From Roseobacter sp. HKCCD6576-2 (GTDB lineage Bacteria > Pseudomonadota > Alphaproteobacteria > Rhodobacterales > Rhodobacteraceae): DNA of 64,000 nt. The notes beneath the pieces were generated by a model. The model saw nothing but the letters and a program-made list of their open reading frames with translations, was not told where the DNA came from and did not search any database. The stretch is from contig NZ_WVNW01000004.1 of NCBI RefSeq assembly GCF_013179285.1, forward strand, positions 248,001 through 312,000, in the 5' to 3' direction. The translations under genes and the position numbers were made by a program. Below, one piece after another: positions 1-7,607 of this stretch (position 1 is its first letter; each line of letters starts with the position of its first letter).

Positions 1-446
1 AGCCGAATGCCAATGATCGTGTTGTAGTCTTCGAAGCCTCGGCTTTGATAATAGGTCAACCCACTCTCATTATCGGCCCGGATATTGGCATTGATCCAAC
101 CATATCCCAGATCGCGCGCCGCGATCTCGGTCGCCTGAAACAGCCGCGATCCGATACCCAATCCATGGCTTTTCGGCGTTACAAATGTCGCGATTTCGGC
201 GGCGTCTTGCGGCAGGTAATCAGCCGGCTCAATCCATTGAAACCCCAAGATGCGCCCGGTCTCTCCTTCGGCCACGTGCCACGCACTTTGGCTGGCGTCT
301 CGCGCCATCCATTCCGCGAGGTCTTGGCTCATCACCGGCTCGGTATGGGCAGTTGTGCCGCCAATTGCGATGATCTGATTGAGCAAGTCCGCCATGCCCC
401 GCGCATCAAGTGCATGTGCGGCACGAATGTGAATCTCCTGGGTCAT
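1..446 (-). CDS. GNAT family N-acetyltransferase (3' end cut by window edge)
   Basis: Reads from an ATG at 446 to the window edge, about 148 codons with no stop. It probably transfers an acetyl group from acetyl-CoA to an amine or protein N-terminus; the substrate cannot be told. The translation has the GNAT layout: an N-terminal strand with residues like IRAA, a central ATFV beta strand, then the acetyl-CoA pyrophosphate loop (SHGLGIGSRLF) and a late NIRADNESGLTYYQSRGF segment typical of the last GNAT strands. The start overlaps the stop of the HD gene upstream by 4 bases (ATGA), so the two are translationally coupled. The C-terminus lies outside the window. Confidence 0.85.
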   Translation of the reverse strand, partial: MTQEIHIRAAHALDARGMADLLNQIIAIGGTTAHTEPVMSQDLAEWMARDASQSAWHVAEGETGRILGFQWIEPADYLPQDAAEIATFVTPKSHGLGIGSRLFQATEIAARDLGYGWINANIRADNESGLTYYQSRGFEDYNTIIGIR

Positions 447-1039
447 AGCCCGGCCAAAAGCGCCGCATGGCGGGTGGTAAACTCCGCCCGTACTTCGGCA
501 GGCGGGCGCAGGCGTAGTGTCAGCCCGTCGATCACATCTTGCTTCGGTCGGCCAAAGAACTTATCGGCCTCCGCCTCCGCAAAGCCAGCCAATTGCGTCG
601 CCTCCAGCCAAGCCGAGATTCTGTCGGCCCGCTTGATTTTCGCCTTCACGGTTTTCGGTATTGCCGCCGGGAGGCCAAACCGCAAATGGATCGCCGCACT
701 CAGACGTTCATCCAGCGCGCCATAGCCAGGCCCAACTGCCGCTTTCACGGGCGAGATCATGTCACCGATCACATATTCCGGGGCATCATGGAGCAGGGCC
801 GCCAGACACCATTTCACCGGCGCATCAGACGCAATGCGACGAAAGATTTCTTCGACAAGAAGGGAGTGCTCTGCGACCGAATACGGATAGTCCCCTGCCG
901 TTTGCCCGTTCCAGCGCGCGACAAACGCAAGGCCATGGGCGATGTCCTCAATCTCGATATCGACGGGTGTTGGGTCCAGCAGGTCTAACCTGCGACCCGA
1001 CAACATGCGCTGCCAGGCACGGGGAGGCTGTTTCGGCAT
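443..1039 (-). CDS. HD-domain phosphohydrolase (YfbR/5'-nucleotidase-like)
   Basis: A 198-residue soluble protein. Metal ligands of an HD phosphohydrolase are visible: His58 in SVAEHS, His84-Asp85 in LLHDAPE and a further Asp in the KRADR motif near residue 137. The SVAEHS...LLHDAPE...GDMISPVK pattern is that of the YfbR-like nucleotidase branch rather than the (p)ppGpp synthetase branch. It likely removes phosphate from a nucleotide, but the substrate is not known from sequence. It is the first gene of a two-gene unit with the GNAT gene that overlaps its stop. Start chosen at the ATG giving MPKQPPRAWQRML; no strong Shine-Dalgarno is seen. Confidence 0.8.
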   Translation of the reverse strand: MPKQPPRAWQRMLSGRRLDLLDPTPVDIEIEDIAHGLAFVARWNGQTAGDYPYSVAEHSLLVEEIFRRIASDAPVKWCLAALLHDAPEYVIGDMISPVKAAVGPGYGALDERLSAAIHLRFGLPAAIPKTVKAKIKRADRISAWLEATQLAGFAEAEADKFFGRPKQDVIDGLTLRLRPPAEVRAEFTTRHAALLAGL

Positions 1040-1187
1040 TGTTTGGTCCGGCGGTTGCTGTTCCCGATAGGGATAGGCGGCAGAAGCGCAAAGAACAACG
1101 GGCGACTGAACGGAAGAATTTTCTAGGCATGTAACGGGTTTTGCGCTTACGCTTTTCCTTCAACGTGCAATTTTAGGGAGAATTTCA

Positions 1188-1277
1188 ATGTCCAAAGACG
1201 GCGGAAAAGACGGCAAAGGCCCCGGCACCACCCCGGGTGGTGGCAAAGGGGACGAAAAGGGCGGCAAAGGTAAGTAA
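1188..1277 (+). CDS. 29-residue Gly/Lys-rich small protein
   Basis: A 30-codon ORF starting ATG at 1188 and ending TAA at 1277. A good Shine-Dalgarno (AGGGAG, 1175-1180) sits 7 bases upstream and a strong intrinsic terminator follows 27 bases after the stop, so it looks like a self-contained transcription unit. The product is almost only Gly, Lys, Asp, Pro, Ser and Thr, with GGKDGKG-type repeats and no hydrophobic residue after Met1. It is therefore expected to be disordered and highly soluble. I do not recognise the family. The ORF could also be the coding part of a small dual-function RNA. Divergent from the HD gene upstream. Confidence 0.6.
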   Translation: MSKDGGKDGKGPGTTPGGGKGDEKGGKGK

Positions 1278-1304
1278 GCCGATTTGTTAGGTTCTTATGT
1301 TCAG

Positions 1305-1336
1305 AAAGGGCCGCGTTCCGTGACGCGGCCCTTTTT
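1305..1336 (+). terminator. Rho-independent terminator
   Basis: A perfect 12-bp stem (1305-1316 with 1323-1334, arms AAAGGGCCGCGT / ACGCGGCCCTTT) has a 6-base loop, and its 3' arm runs into a T tract ending at 1336. It terminates the small ORF at 1188-1277. The stem is symmetric, so it could also serve the convergent DUF417 gene. Confidence 0.9.
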
Positions 1337-1356
1337 GTATGCGGCAGTCTGTACGA

Positions 1357-1842
1357 TCAGTCAGCCGAGGCACTCAGGGCATTGCCTAGGGCAAAGACCG
1401 ACGCCGCCAGCAATACAACATCTTTGAGCAGGAACTGCCCCGGCACGACCGAGATCGCCAAGCGGCCATGCTCTGGCAGAAACACGCCGGGCGTCGAGAC
1501 GAAGAAGCTGAGCGTCAGCACGAATGTGGCGATCGCCCCGAGTGCCCCGATCACGGCCAGTTTCGGCGCGAAGAACCGTGCGGCAAGCAACGCGGCGATG
1601 ATCAGTTCCACAGTGCCGATCAGACCTGAGACAGCAGTTTCTGACCAGGCGGCATAGGTCCAGCCCAGAAACGGCGAGTTTTCGGCCAGTCCGCGGATGG
1701 CGGCGGCCTCATATGCGGTGAATTTCATACCCCCGAACCAGAGAAAGACGAGGATCAGCCCCGCAAAAATCGCTTTGCCGGCGAGGTCGGTGATCTGTGC
1801 GCCCAAATCGGCCCGGGCGCCTGTTGCGATGAGTGTGGTCAT
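1357..1842 (-). CDS. DUF417 (YkgB-like) membrane protein
   Basis: A 161-residue protein with four predicted membrane spans (roughly residues 22-40, 72-92, 97-120 and 133-155). The FLWFGGMKFTAYEA segment near the N-terminus is the DUF417/YkgB hallmark. Function is not established; homologues are often found beside redox or stress regulators. The start is the ATG at 1842, preceded by AAAGGAA; a longer in-frame extension exists but lacks coding character. It is divergent from the tetR gene at 1998, with tandem operator-like repeats between, so repression by that regulator is likely. Confidence 0.8.
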   Translation of the reverse strand: MTTLIATGARADLGAQITDLAGKAIFAGLILVFLWFGGMKFTAYEAAAIRGLAENSPFLGWTYAAWSETAVSGLIGTVELIIAALLAARFFAPKLAVIGALGAIATFVLTLSFFVSTPGVFLPEHGRLAISVVPGQFLLKDVVLLAASVFALGNALSASAD

Positions 1843-1927
1843 GGTGTGGTTCCTTTTGACATATTTCGTTGGTGTTCTGGGTGGCTGCCTCGGCGGAGTT
1901 GCCAACCGCTGCGGCCTGGGATAAAAG

Positions 1928-1971
1928 TTACGGACCGTTCGGTTAACAATAATTACGGACCAATCGGTAAC
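1928..1971. promoter_or_regulatory. Tandem TetR-type operator repeats
   Basis: Two near-identical 19-20 bp elements, at 1928-1947 and 1953-1971, each read TTACGGACC-N3-4-CGGT(T)AAC. Each has an imperfect inverted core (ACCGTTCGGT and ACCAATCGGT). They lie between the divergent DUF417 and tetR genes, where autoregulatory operators of TetR repressors normally sit. The repeats are seen directly; binding is inferred. Confidence 0.6.
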
Positions 1972-1997
1972 ATACCTGTGACCGTGAGGAGACCGCA

Positions 1998-2564
1998 ATG
2001 GCCCGCCCCCGCGCCTTTGACCCAAAAGAAGCCCTGGATCAGATACTGTCGCAGTTCTGGGCGGGCGGATATCACGCCACCTCGCTCCAGGATCTGGAGC
2101 GGGTGACCGGATTGAAGAAACAGTCGCTCTATAGAGAATTCGGCAACAAAGACGCGATGTTCGCAGCGGCGCTCGGCCTCTACGGAGATCGGGAAATGGC
2201 GGTGATTTCAGAGATACTGCAGTCGCAGGACACCCCGCAGGCCCGGATCAGCGCCCTCTTCGACGCCATCCTCGCCCCGGTTCACCATGGCGACAGGCGC
2301 GGGTGTTTCTTGTGCAACACGGCGATTGAGCACGCCCCGGATGATCCGGAGGTGCAGGCATATACGGCGGCAGGAATCGCAGCGACCAAGGAGTTGTTTG
2401 CCCAAGCGCTGAGCCTGACGCCGAATGCGGAAGCAAAAACGGAGGCCGACGCCCGTCGCCTCACGTCAGGCTATTTCGGGATTCGCGTCATGGTGCGCGG
2501 CGGCGTGCCTCTGCCAGAGCTTCAGGCCACGGCAGAGGCATTGGTTGCCGGGATCAAATCTTGA
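1998..2564 (+). CDS. TetR/AcrR family transcriptional regulator
   Basis: A 188-residue repressor-type protein. The N-terminal TetR helix-turn-helix is clear at residues 13-55 (ATSLQDLERVTGLKKQSLY with FGNKDAMF following). The C-terminal ligand domain contains a RGCFLCNTAIE stretch seen in a TetR subgroup that often controls neighbouring oxidoreductases. The start ATG is preceded by GAGGAGA. It probably represses itself and the divergent DUF417 gene through the repeats at 1928-1971; the inducer is unknown. Its last 11 bases overlap the 3' end of the convergent alcohol dehydrogenase gene. Confidence 0.9.
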   Translation: MARPRAFDPKEALDQILSQFWAGGYHATSLQDLERVTGLKKQSLYREFGNKDAMFAAALGLYGDREMAVISEILQSQDTPQARISALFDAILAPVHHGDRRGCFLCNTAIEHAPDDPEVQAYTAAGIAATKELFAQALSLTPNAEAKTEADARRLTSGYFGIRVMVRGGVPLPELQATAEALVAGIKS

Positions 2565-3582
2565 GCACGATCCGCCCGTCGATGTGACCCGCGCGCATCC
2601 GATCAAAGATCGCGTTGATATTCTCCAACTTGTCCCAAGCGAAATGCGACGCGACTTTTCCTTCGGCAGCAAACTCCAGTGACTCGCGCAGATCGTTCCG
2701 CGTCCCGACGATTGAGCCGCGCACAGTGATCCGTTTCAGGACGATCTCAAAGATTGGCAGCGGGAAATCGCCTGGCGGGAGACCGACCAGAGACATGAAC
2801 CCACCCCGACGCAGCATGCCAACAGCCTGGCTGAAGGCGCTATTTGAGACAGCGGTGACGAGCACACCACGGACGCCCCCCATCTGGCTTTGCAACTCGC
2901 CCACCGGGTCATCATCCACCGCGTTGAAGGTCAGATCGGCCCCCAAATCGCGCGCCAGTTTCAGCTTATCCTCGGCAATATCGACGGCCACCACATGCAG
3001 CCCCATCGCCTTGGCATATTGCACCGCCATATGACCAAGCCCGCCAATACCTGAGATTGCCACCCAATCGCCCGGCTTCACCTCCAACTCCTTTAAGCCC
3101 TTGTAAACCGTGACCCCGGCGCAGAGCACGGGCGCAGCCGGGCCGAACTCCAGGCCAGACGGGATGAGACCGACATAATTCGCATCCGCCCGGACAAACT
3201 CAGCATACCCGCCATCGACAGAATAGCCGGTCATCTGCTGGCTCTCGCACAGCGTTTCCCAACCGCCTACGCAGTGTTCACAGCGCCCGCAAGCGGTATG
3301 CAGCCATGGCGCCCCGATGCGATCGCCTTCCTTCAGATGGGTAACGCCTGCCCCGACAGCAGCCACCTCGCCCACACCCTCATGCCCCGGCACAAAGGGC
3401 GCGGTCGGCTTCACCGGCCAATCCCCTTCGGCCGCATGCAAATCGGTATGGCAAACACCAGAGGCATGCACCCGCATCAACACTTGGCCGGGTCCAACCT
3501 CTGGCACCGGCAGTTCGCGGATTTCCAACGGTTGACCAAGGGCAGGGACCACAGCGGCTTTCATCGTTTTGGGCAGGGACAC
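2554..3582 (-). CDS. Zinc-dependent alcohol dehydrogenase (AdhP/AdhA type)
   Basis: A 342-residue medium-chain dehydrogenase oxidising alcohols to aldehydes with NAD(P)+. Seen: the catalytic zinc Cys in GVCHTDLH, the GHEGVG motif, the four-cysteine structural zinc lobe (CGRCEHCVGGWETLC) and a Rossmann GIGGLGHMAVQ motif. The start is placed at the GTG at 3582 because it has AGGAG 7 bases upstream and gives the family's usual length; an ATG 24 codons upstream and another 6 codons downstream are less good. It converges on the tetR gene, overlapping 11 bases. Confidence 0.92.
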   Translation of the reverse strand: MSLPKTMKAAVVPALGQPLEIRELPVPEVGPGQVLMRVHASGVCHTDLHAAEGDWPVKPTAPFVPGHEGVGEVAAVGAGVTHLKEGDRIGAPWLHTACGRCEHCVGGWETLCESQQMTGYSVDGGYAEFVRADANYVGLIPSGLEFGPAAPVLCAGVTVYKGLKELEVKPGDWVAISGIGGLGHMAVQYAKAMGLHVVAVDIAEDKLKLARDLGADLTFNAVDDDPVGELQSQMGGVRGVLVTAVSNSAFSQAVGMLRRGGFMSLVGLPPGDFPLPIFEIVLKRITVRGSIVGTRNDLRESLEFAAEGKVASHFAWDKLENINAIFDRMRAGHIDGRIVLKI

Positions 3583-3684
3583 AGGCGTTCTCCTATAAGT
3601 TGCGCTTAGACGCAGATTACAGGTTCTAGTTGTCAGCTGTTTGACACGGATCAAAGCGGAGGGTTTTCCACCCCAGTCTCGGCA

Positions 3685-3721
3685 TTGCCGCGCCCCGGGC
3701 CGCCTGCTATGTGCGCGGCAA
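3685..3721 (+). promoter_or_regulatory. Leader hairpin upstream of ahcY
   Basis: A perfect 9-bp inverted repeat (3685-3693 TTGCCGCGC with 3713-3721 GCGCGGCAA) encloses a 19-base GC-rich loop. It ends 28 bases before the ahcY GTG start. It could be a 5'-UTR regulatory hairpin or a remnant of the upstream transcription boundary. The known SAH riboswitch core is not recognised in it. Confidence 0.35.
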
Positions 3722-3749
3722 AGCTGATATGCCCGAAGGAGGCGAGGAC

Positions 3750-5141
3750 GTGACCGACTATATCGTCAAAGATATTGCCCTGGCCGAGTATGGCCGCAAA
3801 GAGCTAGATATTGCAGAAACCGAAATGCCAGGCCTGATGGCGCTCCGCGAGGAATATGGCGACAGCAAACCGCTCAAAGGCGCGCGGATCGCAGGCTCGC
3901 TGCATATGACGATTCAGACCGCAGTTCTGATCGAAACGCTGGTGGCCCTTGGTGCCGATGTCCGGTGGGCATCATGCAACATCTTCTCCACGCAAGATCA
4001 TGCCGCCGCCGCAATTGCCGCCGCTGGCGTTCCGGTCTTCGCGATCAAAGGCGAGACGCTGGAAGAATACTGGGATTACGCCGACAAAATCTTCCATTTC
4101 GAAGAGGGCGGCTGCAACATGATCCTCGACGATGGCGGCGACGCGACGCTGTACATCTTGATGGGCGCCCGCGTTGAAGAAGGTGAGGAAGACCTCATCG
4201 CCGTCCCCACCAGCGACGAAGAGGTCGCGCTGTTCGACCAAATCCGCAAGCGGATCAAGGAAAGCCCGGGCTGGTTCGTGAAGCAGCGTCACATGATCCA
4301 AGGCGTGACCGAAGAGACCACGACCGGCGTGCATCGCCTCTATCAGATGATGGAAAAAGGCCACCTGCCCTTCCCAGCGATCAACGTAAATGACAGCGTC
4401 ACCAAATCGAAATTCGACAATAAATACGGCTGCAAGGAATCGCTCGTCGACGGCATCCGCCGCGCCACCGATACGATGATGGCCGGCAAGGTTGCGGTCG
4501 TGTGCGGCTATGGCGATGTGGGCAAAGGCTCCGCAGCATCGCTGCGCGGCGCGGGCGCTCGGGTGAAAGTGACGGAAGTCGACCCAATCTGCGCGCTGCA
4601 AGCCGCGATGGACGGGTTCGAAGTCGTCGTTCTAGAAGATGAACTGCCAAATGCGGATATCTTCATCACCACCACTGGCAACAAAGACGTCATCCGTATC
4701 GAGCATATGCGCGAGATGAAGGACATGGCGATCGTCGGCAATATCGGCCATTTCGACAACGAGATTCAGGTCGCGGCGCTGAAGAATCACAAATGGACCA
4801 ACATCAAAGAGCAAGTGGACATGATCGAGATGCCCTCGGGCAACCGTCTGATCCTGCTCTCCGAGGGCCGTCTGTTGAACCTCGGCAATGCCACCGGCCA
4901 CCCGTCCTTCGTGATGTCGGCGAGCTTCACCAACCAAGTTCTGGCGCAGATCGAGCTCTTCACCAAGGGCGAGGAGTATCAAAACGAGGTCTATGTTCTG
5001 CCGAAGGTGCTCGACGAGAAAGTCGCGCGTCTGCATCTGAAAAAGATCGGCGTGAAACTGACCGAGCTTGCCAAAGAACAGGCCGACTATATCGGTGTCG
5101 CTCAAGAAGGGCCGTTTAAACCCGAGCATTACCGCTACTGA
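3750..5141 (+). CDS. ahcY: Adenosylhomocysteinase
   Basis: A 463-residue cytosolic enzyme that hydrolyses S-adenosylhomocysteine to adenosine and homocysteine, relieving product inhibition of methyltransferases in the activated methyl cycle. Seen: the NAD-binding [10 protein letters not shown] motif (about residue 255), the substrate region [17 protein letters not shown] just before it, and the C-terminal KPEHYRY tail essential for cofactor binding. Start at GTG 3750 with AGGAGG 7 bases upstream, matching the usual alphaproteobacterial length; an in-frame upstream codon lacks an SD. It is monocistronic, with a leader hairpin before it and a terminator-like stem after it. Confidence 0.97.
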   Translation: MTDYIVKDIALAEYGRKELDIAETEMPGLMALREEYGDSKPLKGARIAGSLHMTIQTAVLIETLVALGADVRWASCNIFSTQDHAAAAIAAAGVPVFAIKGETLEEYWDYADKIFHFEEGGCNMILDDGGDATLYILMGARVEEGEEDLIAVPTSDEEVALFDQIRKRIKESPGWFVKQRHMIQGVTEETTTGVHRLYQMMEKGHLPFPAINVNDSVTKSKFDNKYGCKESLVDGIRRATDTMMAGKVAVVCGYGDVGKGSAASLRGAGARVKVTEVDPICALQAAMDGFEVVVLEDELPNADIFITTTGNKDVIRIEHMREMKDMAIVGNIGHFDNEIQVAALKNHKWTNIKEQVDMIEMPSGNRLILLSEGRLLNLGNATGHPSFVMSASFTNQVLAQIELFTKGEEYQNEVYVLPKVLDEKVARLHLKKIGVKLTELAKEQADYIGVAQEGPFKPEHYRY

Positions 5142-5160
5142 TTGCTGACAGAGAACAAGT

Positions 5161-5184
5161 AAGGCTGGCCCTCGAGCCGGCCTT
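5161..5184 (+). terminator. Probable terminator of ahcY
   Basis: A 9-bp stem with one G-T pair (5161-5169 with 5176-5184), a 6-base loop and a short ATTT tail, starting 20 bases after the ahcY stop. The T tract is weak, so confidence is moderate. Confidence 0.6.
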
Positions 5185-5490
5185 ATTTGCACATGACCGT
5201 GTTGAGCCCATCTAATCACTCGGACACCATCGGCGGACATCACATCGATACTCGCGTGTGGTCCCGTTTTCTGACGACAGATGAGCAACGAAACGCGCGT
5301 CACCCAGGCCGCGGCATGATCCCGAAACCCTGAGGAGTCTGGTGCTGCCTCGCAGCTTGGCTTGTTCGGAGCAGATATGAAGCCACGATCCGGTTTGCGG
5401 CAAAGCCTTTCGCCAAACCGCGTGATATACCGCGCATCGTAATGCCCAGTTTTGGCAAAACTCCCGATAGACTCTCGGAGAAAGGAACCA
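5185..5490. other. Intergenic region without a convincing gene
   Basis: About 300 bases between the ahcY terminator and the extensin-like gene. Short ORFs on both strands lack ribosome binding sites and family signals. It holds two inverted repeats, an imperfect CGGTTTG/CAAACCG pair near 5392-5421 and AGTTTTGGCAAAACT at 5448-5462. The second is 29 bases before the extensin-like start and could be a regulatory site. Confidence 0.4.
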
Positions 5491-6201
5491 ATGCGGCGGA
5501 TCGGACGGGTCTTGGTGTCTTTGCTCTGGCTGACCTTGCTTGGCGCGGGCGGTCTGTGGTTGATGACCGATCCGCGCAGCCCTCTGCCGGATGCCTGGAA
5601 TCCGATTACGCCTTTGGATGTCTCAGCGCCGCCATCATGGCTCACGCCGGTGAAACTCCGCGCGGCGCTGGCAACCTCTGAGACATGTATCGCGGCGCTC
5701 GAAGGACATGCTGAGTTTCAGCATCTCGACCCGCTCCACGACAGTGACCAGTGTTATATCGACCCTCGGCTGCGTGTGTCATCCGTTGGATCGGTGGCGC
5801 TTGAGCCGCTGGAGACCACCTGCGCCGTCGCGCTCCGACTGGCGATGTGGGAGCGGCACACACTCCGCGCGGCAGAAGGAACGCTTGGGCAAGAAGTCAC
5901 TGCGCTGCGCCATCAGTCGAGCTATAATTGCCGCCGTATTCGAACCCCATCGGGCGATGGTCGGCGGATGAGCAGCCATGCTACCGCCGAGGCGATAGAC
6001 ATTCGTGGGGTGGTTTTGGCAAATGGGCAGCGGCTCGATCTGCTCGAAAATTGGCAAGGAGAGAGCACAGAGGCGCAGTTTTTCCGCGCCTTGCGGGATG
6101 GAGCCTGTCGCTGGTTCGTGACCGTGCTCGGGCCGGAGTTCAATCGGCTTCACGCCGACCATTTCCATTTTCAATCAACGGGCTGGGGAGCCTGTCGCTA
6201 A
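5491..6201 (+). CDS. Extensin-like family protein (M15-type peptidase fold)
   Basis: A 236-residue protein with an N-terminal membrane anchor or signal (residues 7-25) and an Extensin-like_C domain. Despite its plant-derived name, the domain resembles zinc D,D-/L,D-carboxypeptidases. Seen: SSHATAEAID (His163, Asp170) and LHADHFHF (His221, His224), which match the SxHxxxxAxD and HxDH zinc and catalytic motifs, and cysteines at 66, 88, 111, 147, 206 and 235 that could form disulfides. A periplasmic role in peptidoglycan trimming is inferred. Start chosen at the ATG with AAAGGAA just upstream. Its stop overlaps the convergent HD gene by 4 bases. Confidence 0.8.
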   Translation: MRRIGRVLVSLLWLTLLGAGGLWLMTDPRSPLPDAWNPITPLDVSAPPSWLTPVKLRAALATSETCIAALEGHAEFQHLDPLHDSDQCYIDPRLRVSSVGSVALEPLETTCAVALRLAMWERHTLRAAEGTLGQEVTALRHQSSYNCRRIRTPSGDGRRMSSHATAEAIDIRGVVLANGQRLDLLENWQGESTEAQFFRALRDGACRWFVTVLGPEFNRLHADHFHFQSTGWGACR

Positions 6202-6797
6202 GCGGTCAGAGCCGAAACATACCCCTCGCAGATCACATCCGGATCATAGGCTTTCCGCGCAAAGACCTCGCGCACCAACGGCTCGAAATGCGCAAGTGGC
6301 ATCGGCTCATAACCCGGATCGAAACTCGACTGATCCCAACGCTCGCAGAACGTCGCGCAGCTCTCGAAACAGGGATGGTCTTTGAACCGCTCCCGGGCAT
6401 TCCGATCCCAGCCATAATGATGCGCGTAATAGAGCATCTGGAAAATCCCGTGATGCTCGACGACCCAGGCCACGTCCCACCGAACGAAAGGCCGGATCAC
6501 TTCCGCCGAAAACCGGTCATGGTTCTGGGGCGCCAGCCCGTCGCCAATGTCATGCAGAAGCGCGCCGACGATCCAATCGAGATCGGCCCCGTCGCGTTCG
6601 GCTCGGGTCGCGGCTTGCAGCCCGTGATCCAGCCGGGTGATCTTGTAGCCTTCGAGCGACACCTCCCCCTGGCGACGAAGCTCATCCAGCACACGATCAG
6701 CCGTTAGCGCCAAGTAGGGTTTCTCCAACTCTTCCAGCAGCGCGTAATCCTCAGCCGTGCCATCTTTCATCTGGGTGAAGCTGACTGTTTTGCTCAT
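6198..6797 (-). CDS. HD-domain protein of the MIOX/PhnZ-like oxygenase type
   Basis: A 199-residue soluble protein. Ligand spacing fits the mixed-valent diiron oxygenase branch of the HD superfamily (PhnZ, TmpB, myo-inositol oxygenase-like): His58 in TRLDHGLQAA, His82-Asp83 in LLHDIGDG exactly 24 residues later, His93, His115/116 in VVEHHG and Asp residues near 163-167. PhnZ-type enzymes cleave hydroxyphosphonates, but no phosphonate gene is nearby, so the substrate is open. The start ATG overlaps the stop of a broken small gene upstream (ATGA), implying an ancestral two-gene operon. It could instead be a phosphohydrolase. Confidence 0.7.
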   Translation of the reverse strand: MSKTVSFTQMKDGTAEDYALLEELEKPYLALTADRVLDELRRQGEVSLEGYKITRLDHGLQAATRAERDGADLDWIVGALLHDIGDGLAPQNHDRFSAEVIRPFVRWDVAWVVEHHGIFQMLYYAHHYGWDRNARERFKDHPCFESCATFCERWDQSSFDPGYEPMPLAHFEPLVREVFARKAYDPDVICEGYVSALTA

Positions 6798-7128
6798 TTG
6801 CTGTCTCCGACGGCATAAAACCCGATATCTTGCGCGGGGCCTGCGGACAAAATCGTCGCTTGGGCCGCCAGCACCTCATCATACAGACCCAACGAGGCAG
6901 GGTCTAACAATGTCGATGGGGCAGCATATTGATCCGGCTTTTCTCTGCATCCCGCCACCACGCCAACATCGTATAATCCCGCGCCATACTGGCTTGGCGC
7001 AGCTCAGGTGTGACAGAGCGGATTGCCACACCAATGCATCGTCTTCTCCCCATGCGACGCACAATAGGGCGCATTCCGCGCCATATCCGAAGGCGGATTC
7101 GCGCAGGGCTGATGTGTGCGTTCGCCAT
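6794..7128 (-). pseudogene. Frameshifted small gene coupled to the HD oxygenase
   Basis: No single frame is open, but three frames in succession carry protein-like, GC3-favoured sequence. First comes a segment containing ESAFGYGAECALLCVAWGED (about 7100-7010), then VTPELRQASMARDYTMLAWW with RDAEK (about 7012-6940), then KPDQYAAPSTLLDP and onward to IGFYAVGDSK with a TGA at 6796-6794. That TGA overlaps the ATG of the HD gene as ATGA, the arrangement expected of a true upstream partner. The last shift falls in a run of four A (minus strand near 6940). An ATG at 7128 with AAGGGGAA upstream is a possible original start. I do not recognise the family; the ancestral product would be about 110 residues. 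Sequencing error is an alternative to real decay. Confidence 0.5.
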
Positions 7129-7212
7129 TTCCCCTTTCTTTTTTTAGCACTTCGCGCCACTCTCCGCCCGCCAAAAGGGGGAACCCCCAACCACAACAAC
7201 AGGGAGTATGTG

Positions 7213-7554
7213 ATGGGCAAGAGAGACGATTTGATCGCCGTCTATGCGGACGATCTGCGCAACAAATGCGGCATGACGCCGGATATGGATCTTTTGACGA
7301 AAGTGACGATCGGCTGCGGTCCGGCGATTTATGACGCTGATGCATCGACCGTCGCTGGCACGCAAGCAAGCGAGCTGGAGACCGTAAAGAACAATTTTCT
7401 GATCAAGAAACTCGGCCTCGCCGATAGCCCGGCTTTGATGGAGGCGATCAACAGCGTGATCGAAACCTATGGCAAGTCCGAGCGCAACAAATACCGCGCG
7501 GTGGTCTATTACATGCTGACCAAACATTTCGGCAAAGAGAGCGTTTACGCTTAA
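7213..7554 (+). CDS. DUF2853 family protein
   Basis: A 113-residue soluble protein, highly typical of DUF2853: KCGMTPDMDLLTKVTIGCGP near the N-terminus, then SELETVKNNFLIKKLGL and a C-terminal YYMLTKHFGKESVY. The family is small, mostly alpha-helical, conserved in Rhodobacterales and of unknown function. The start ATG is preceded by GGGAG. It is monocistronic, followed by its own strong terminator. The upstream region is occupied by the antisense broken gene. Confidence 0.92.
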   Translation: MGKRDDLIAVYADDLRNKCGMTPDMDLLTKVTIGCGPAIYDADASTVAGTQASELETVKNNFLIKKLGLADSPALMEAINSVIETYGKSERNKYRAVVYYMLTKHFGKESVYA

Positions 7555-7580
7555 GCCTGACAAATCGGCAGAAATGCCAG

Positions 7581-7607
7581 AAGGCCCGCCCGTGCCGCGG
7601 GCCTTTT
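7581..7607 (+). terminator. Rho-independent terminator after the DUF2853 gene
   Basis: A 9-bp perfect GC-rich stem (7581-7589 with 7597-7605) and a short T run, 26 bases past the stop. Confidence 0.85.

Noticed and set aside
3655-3749. SAH or SAM-type riboswitch upstream of ahcY
   Set aside because: The conserved core sequences of the known SAH, SAM-II and SAM/SAH riboswitches could not be found; only one hairpin is visible.
6900-6960. Programmed -1 frameshift at the A4 run in the broken gene
   Set aside because: The run does not fit a good X-XXY-YYZ slippery heptamer, and at least one other frame change is also needed, so decay or a sequence error is more likely.
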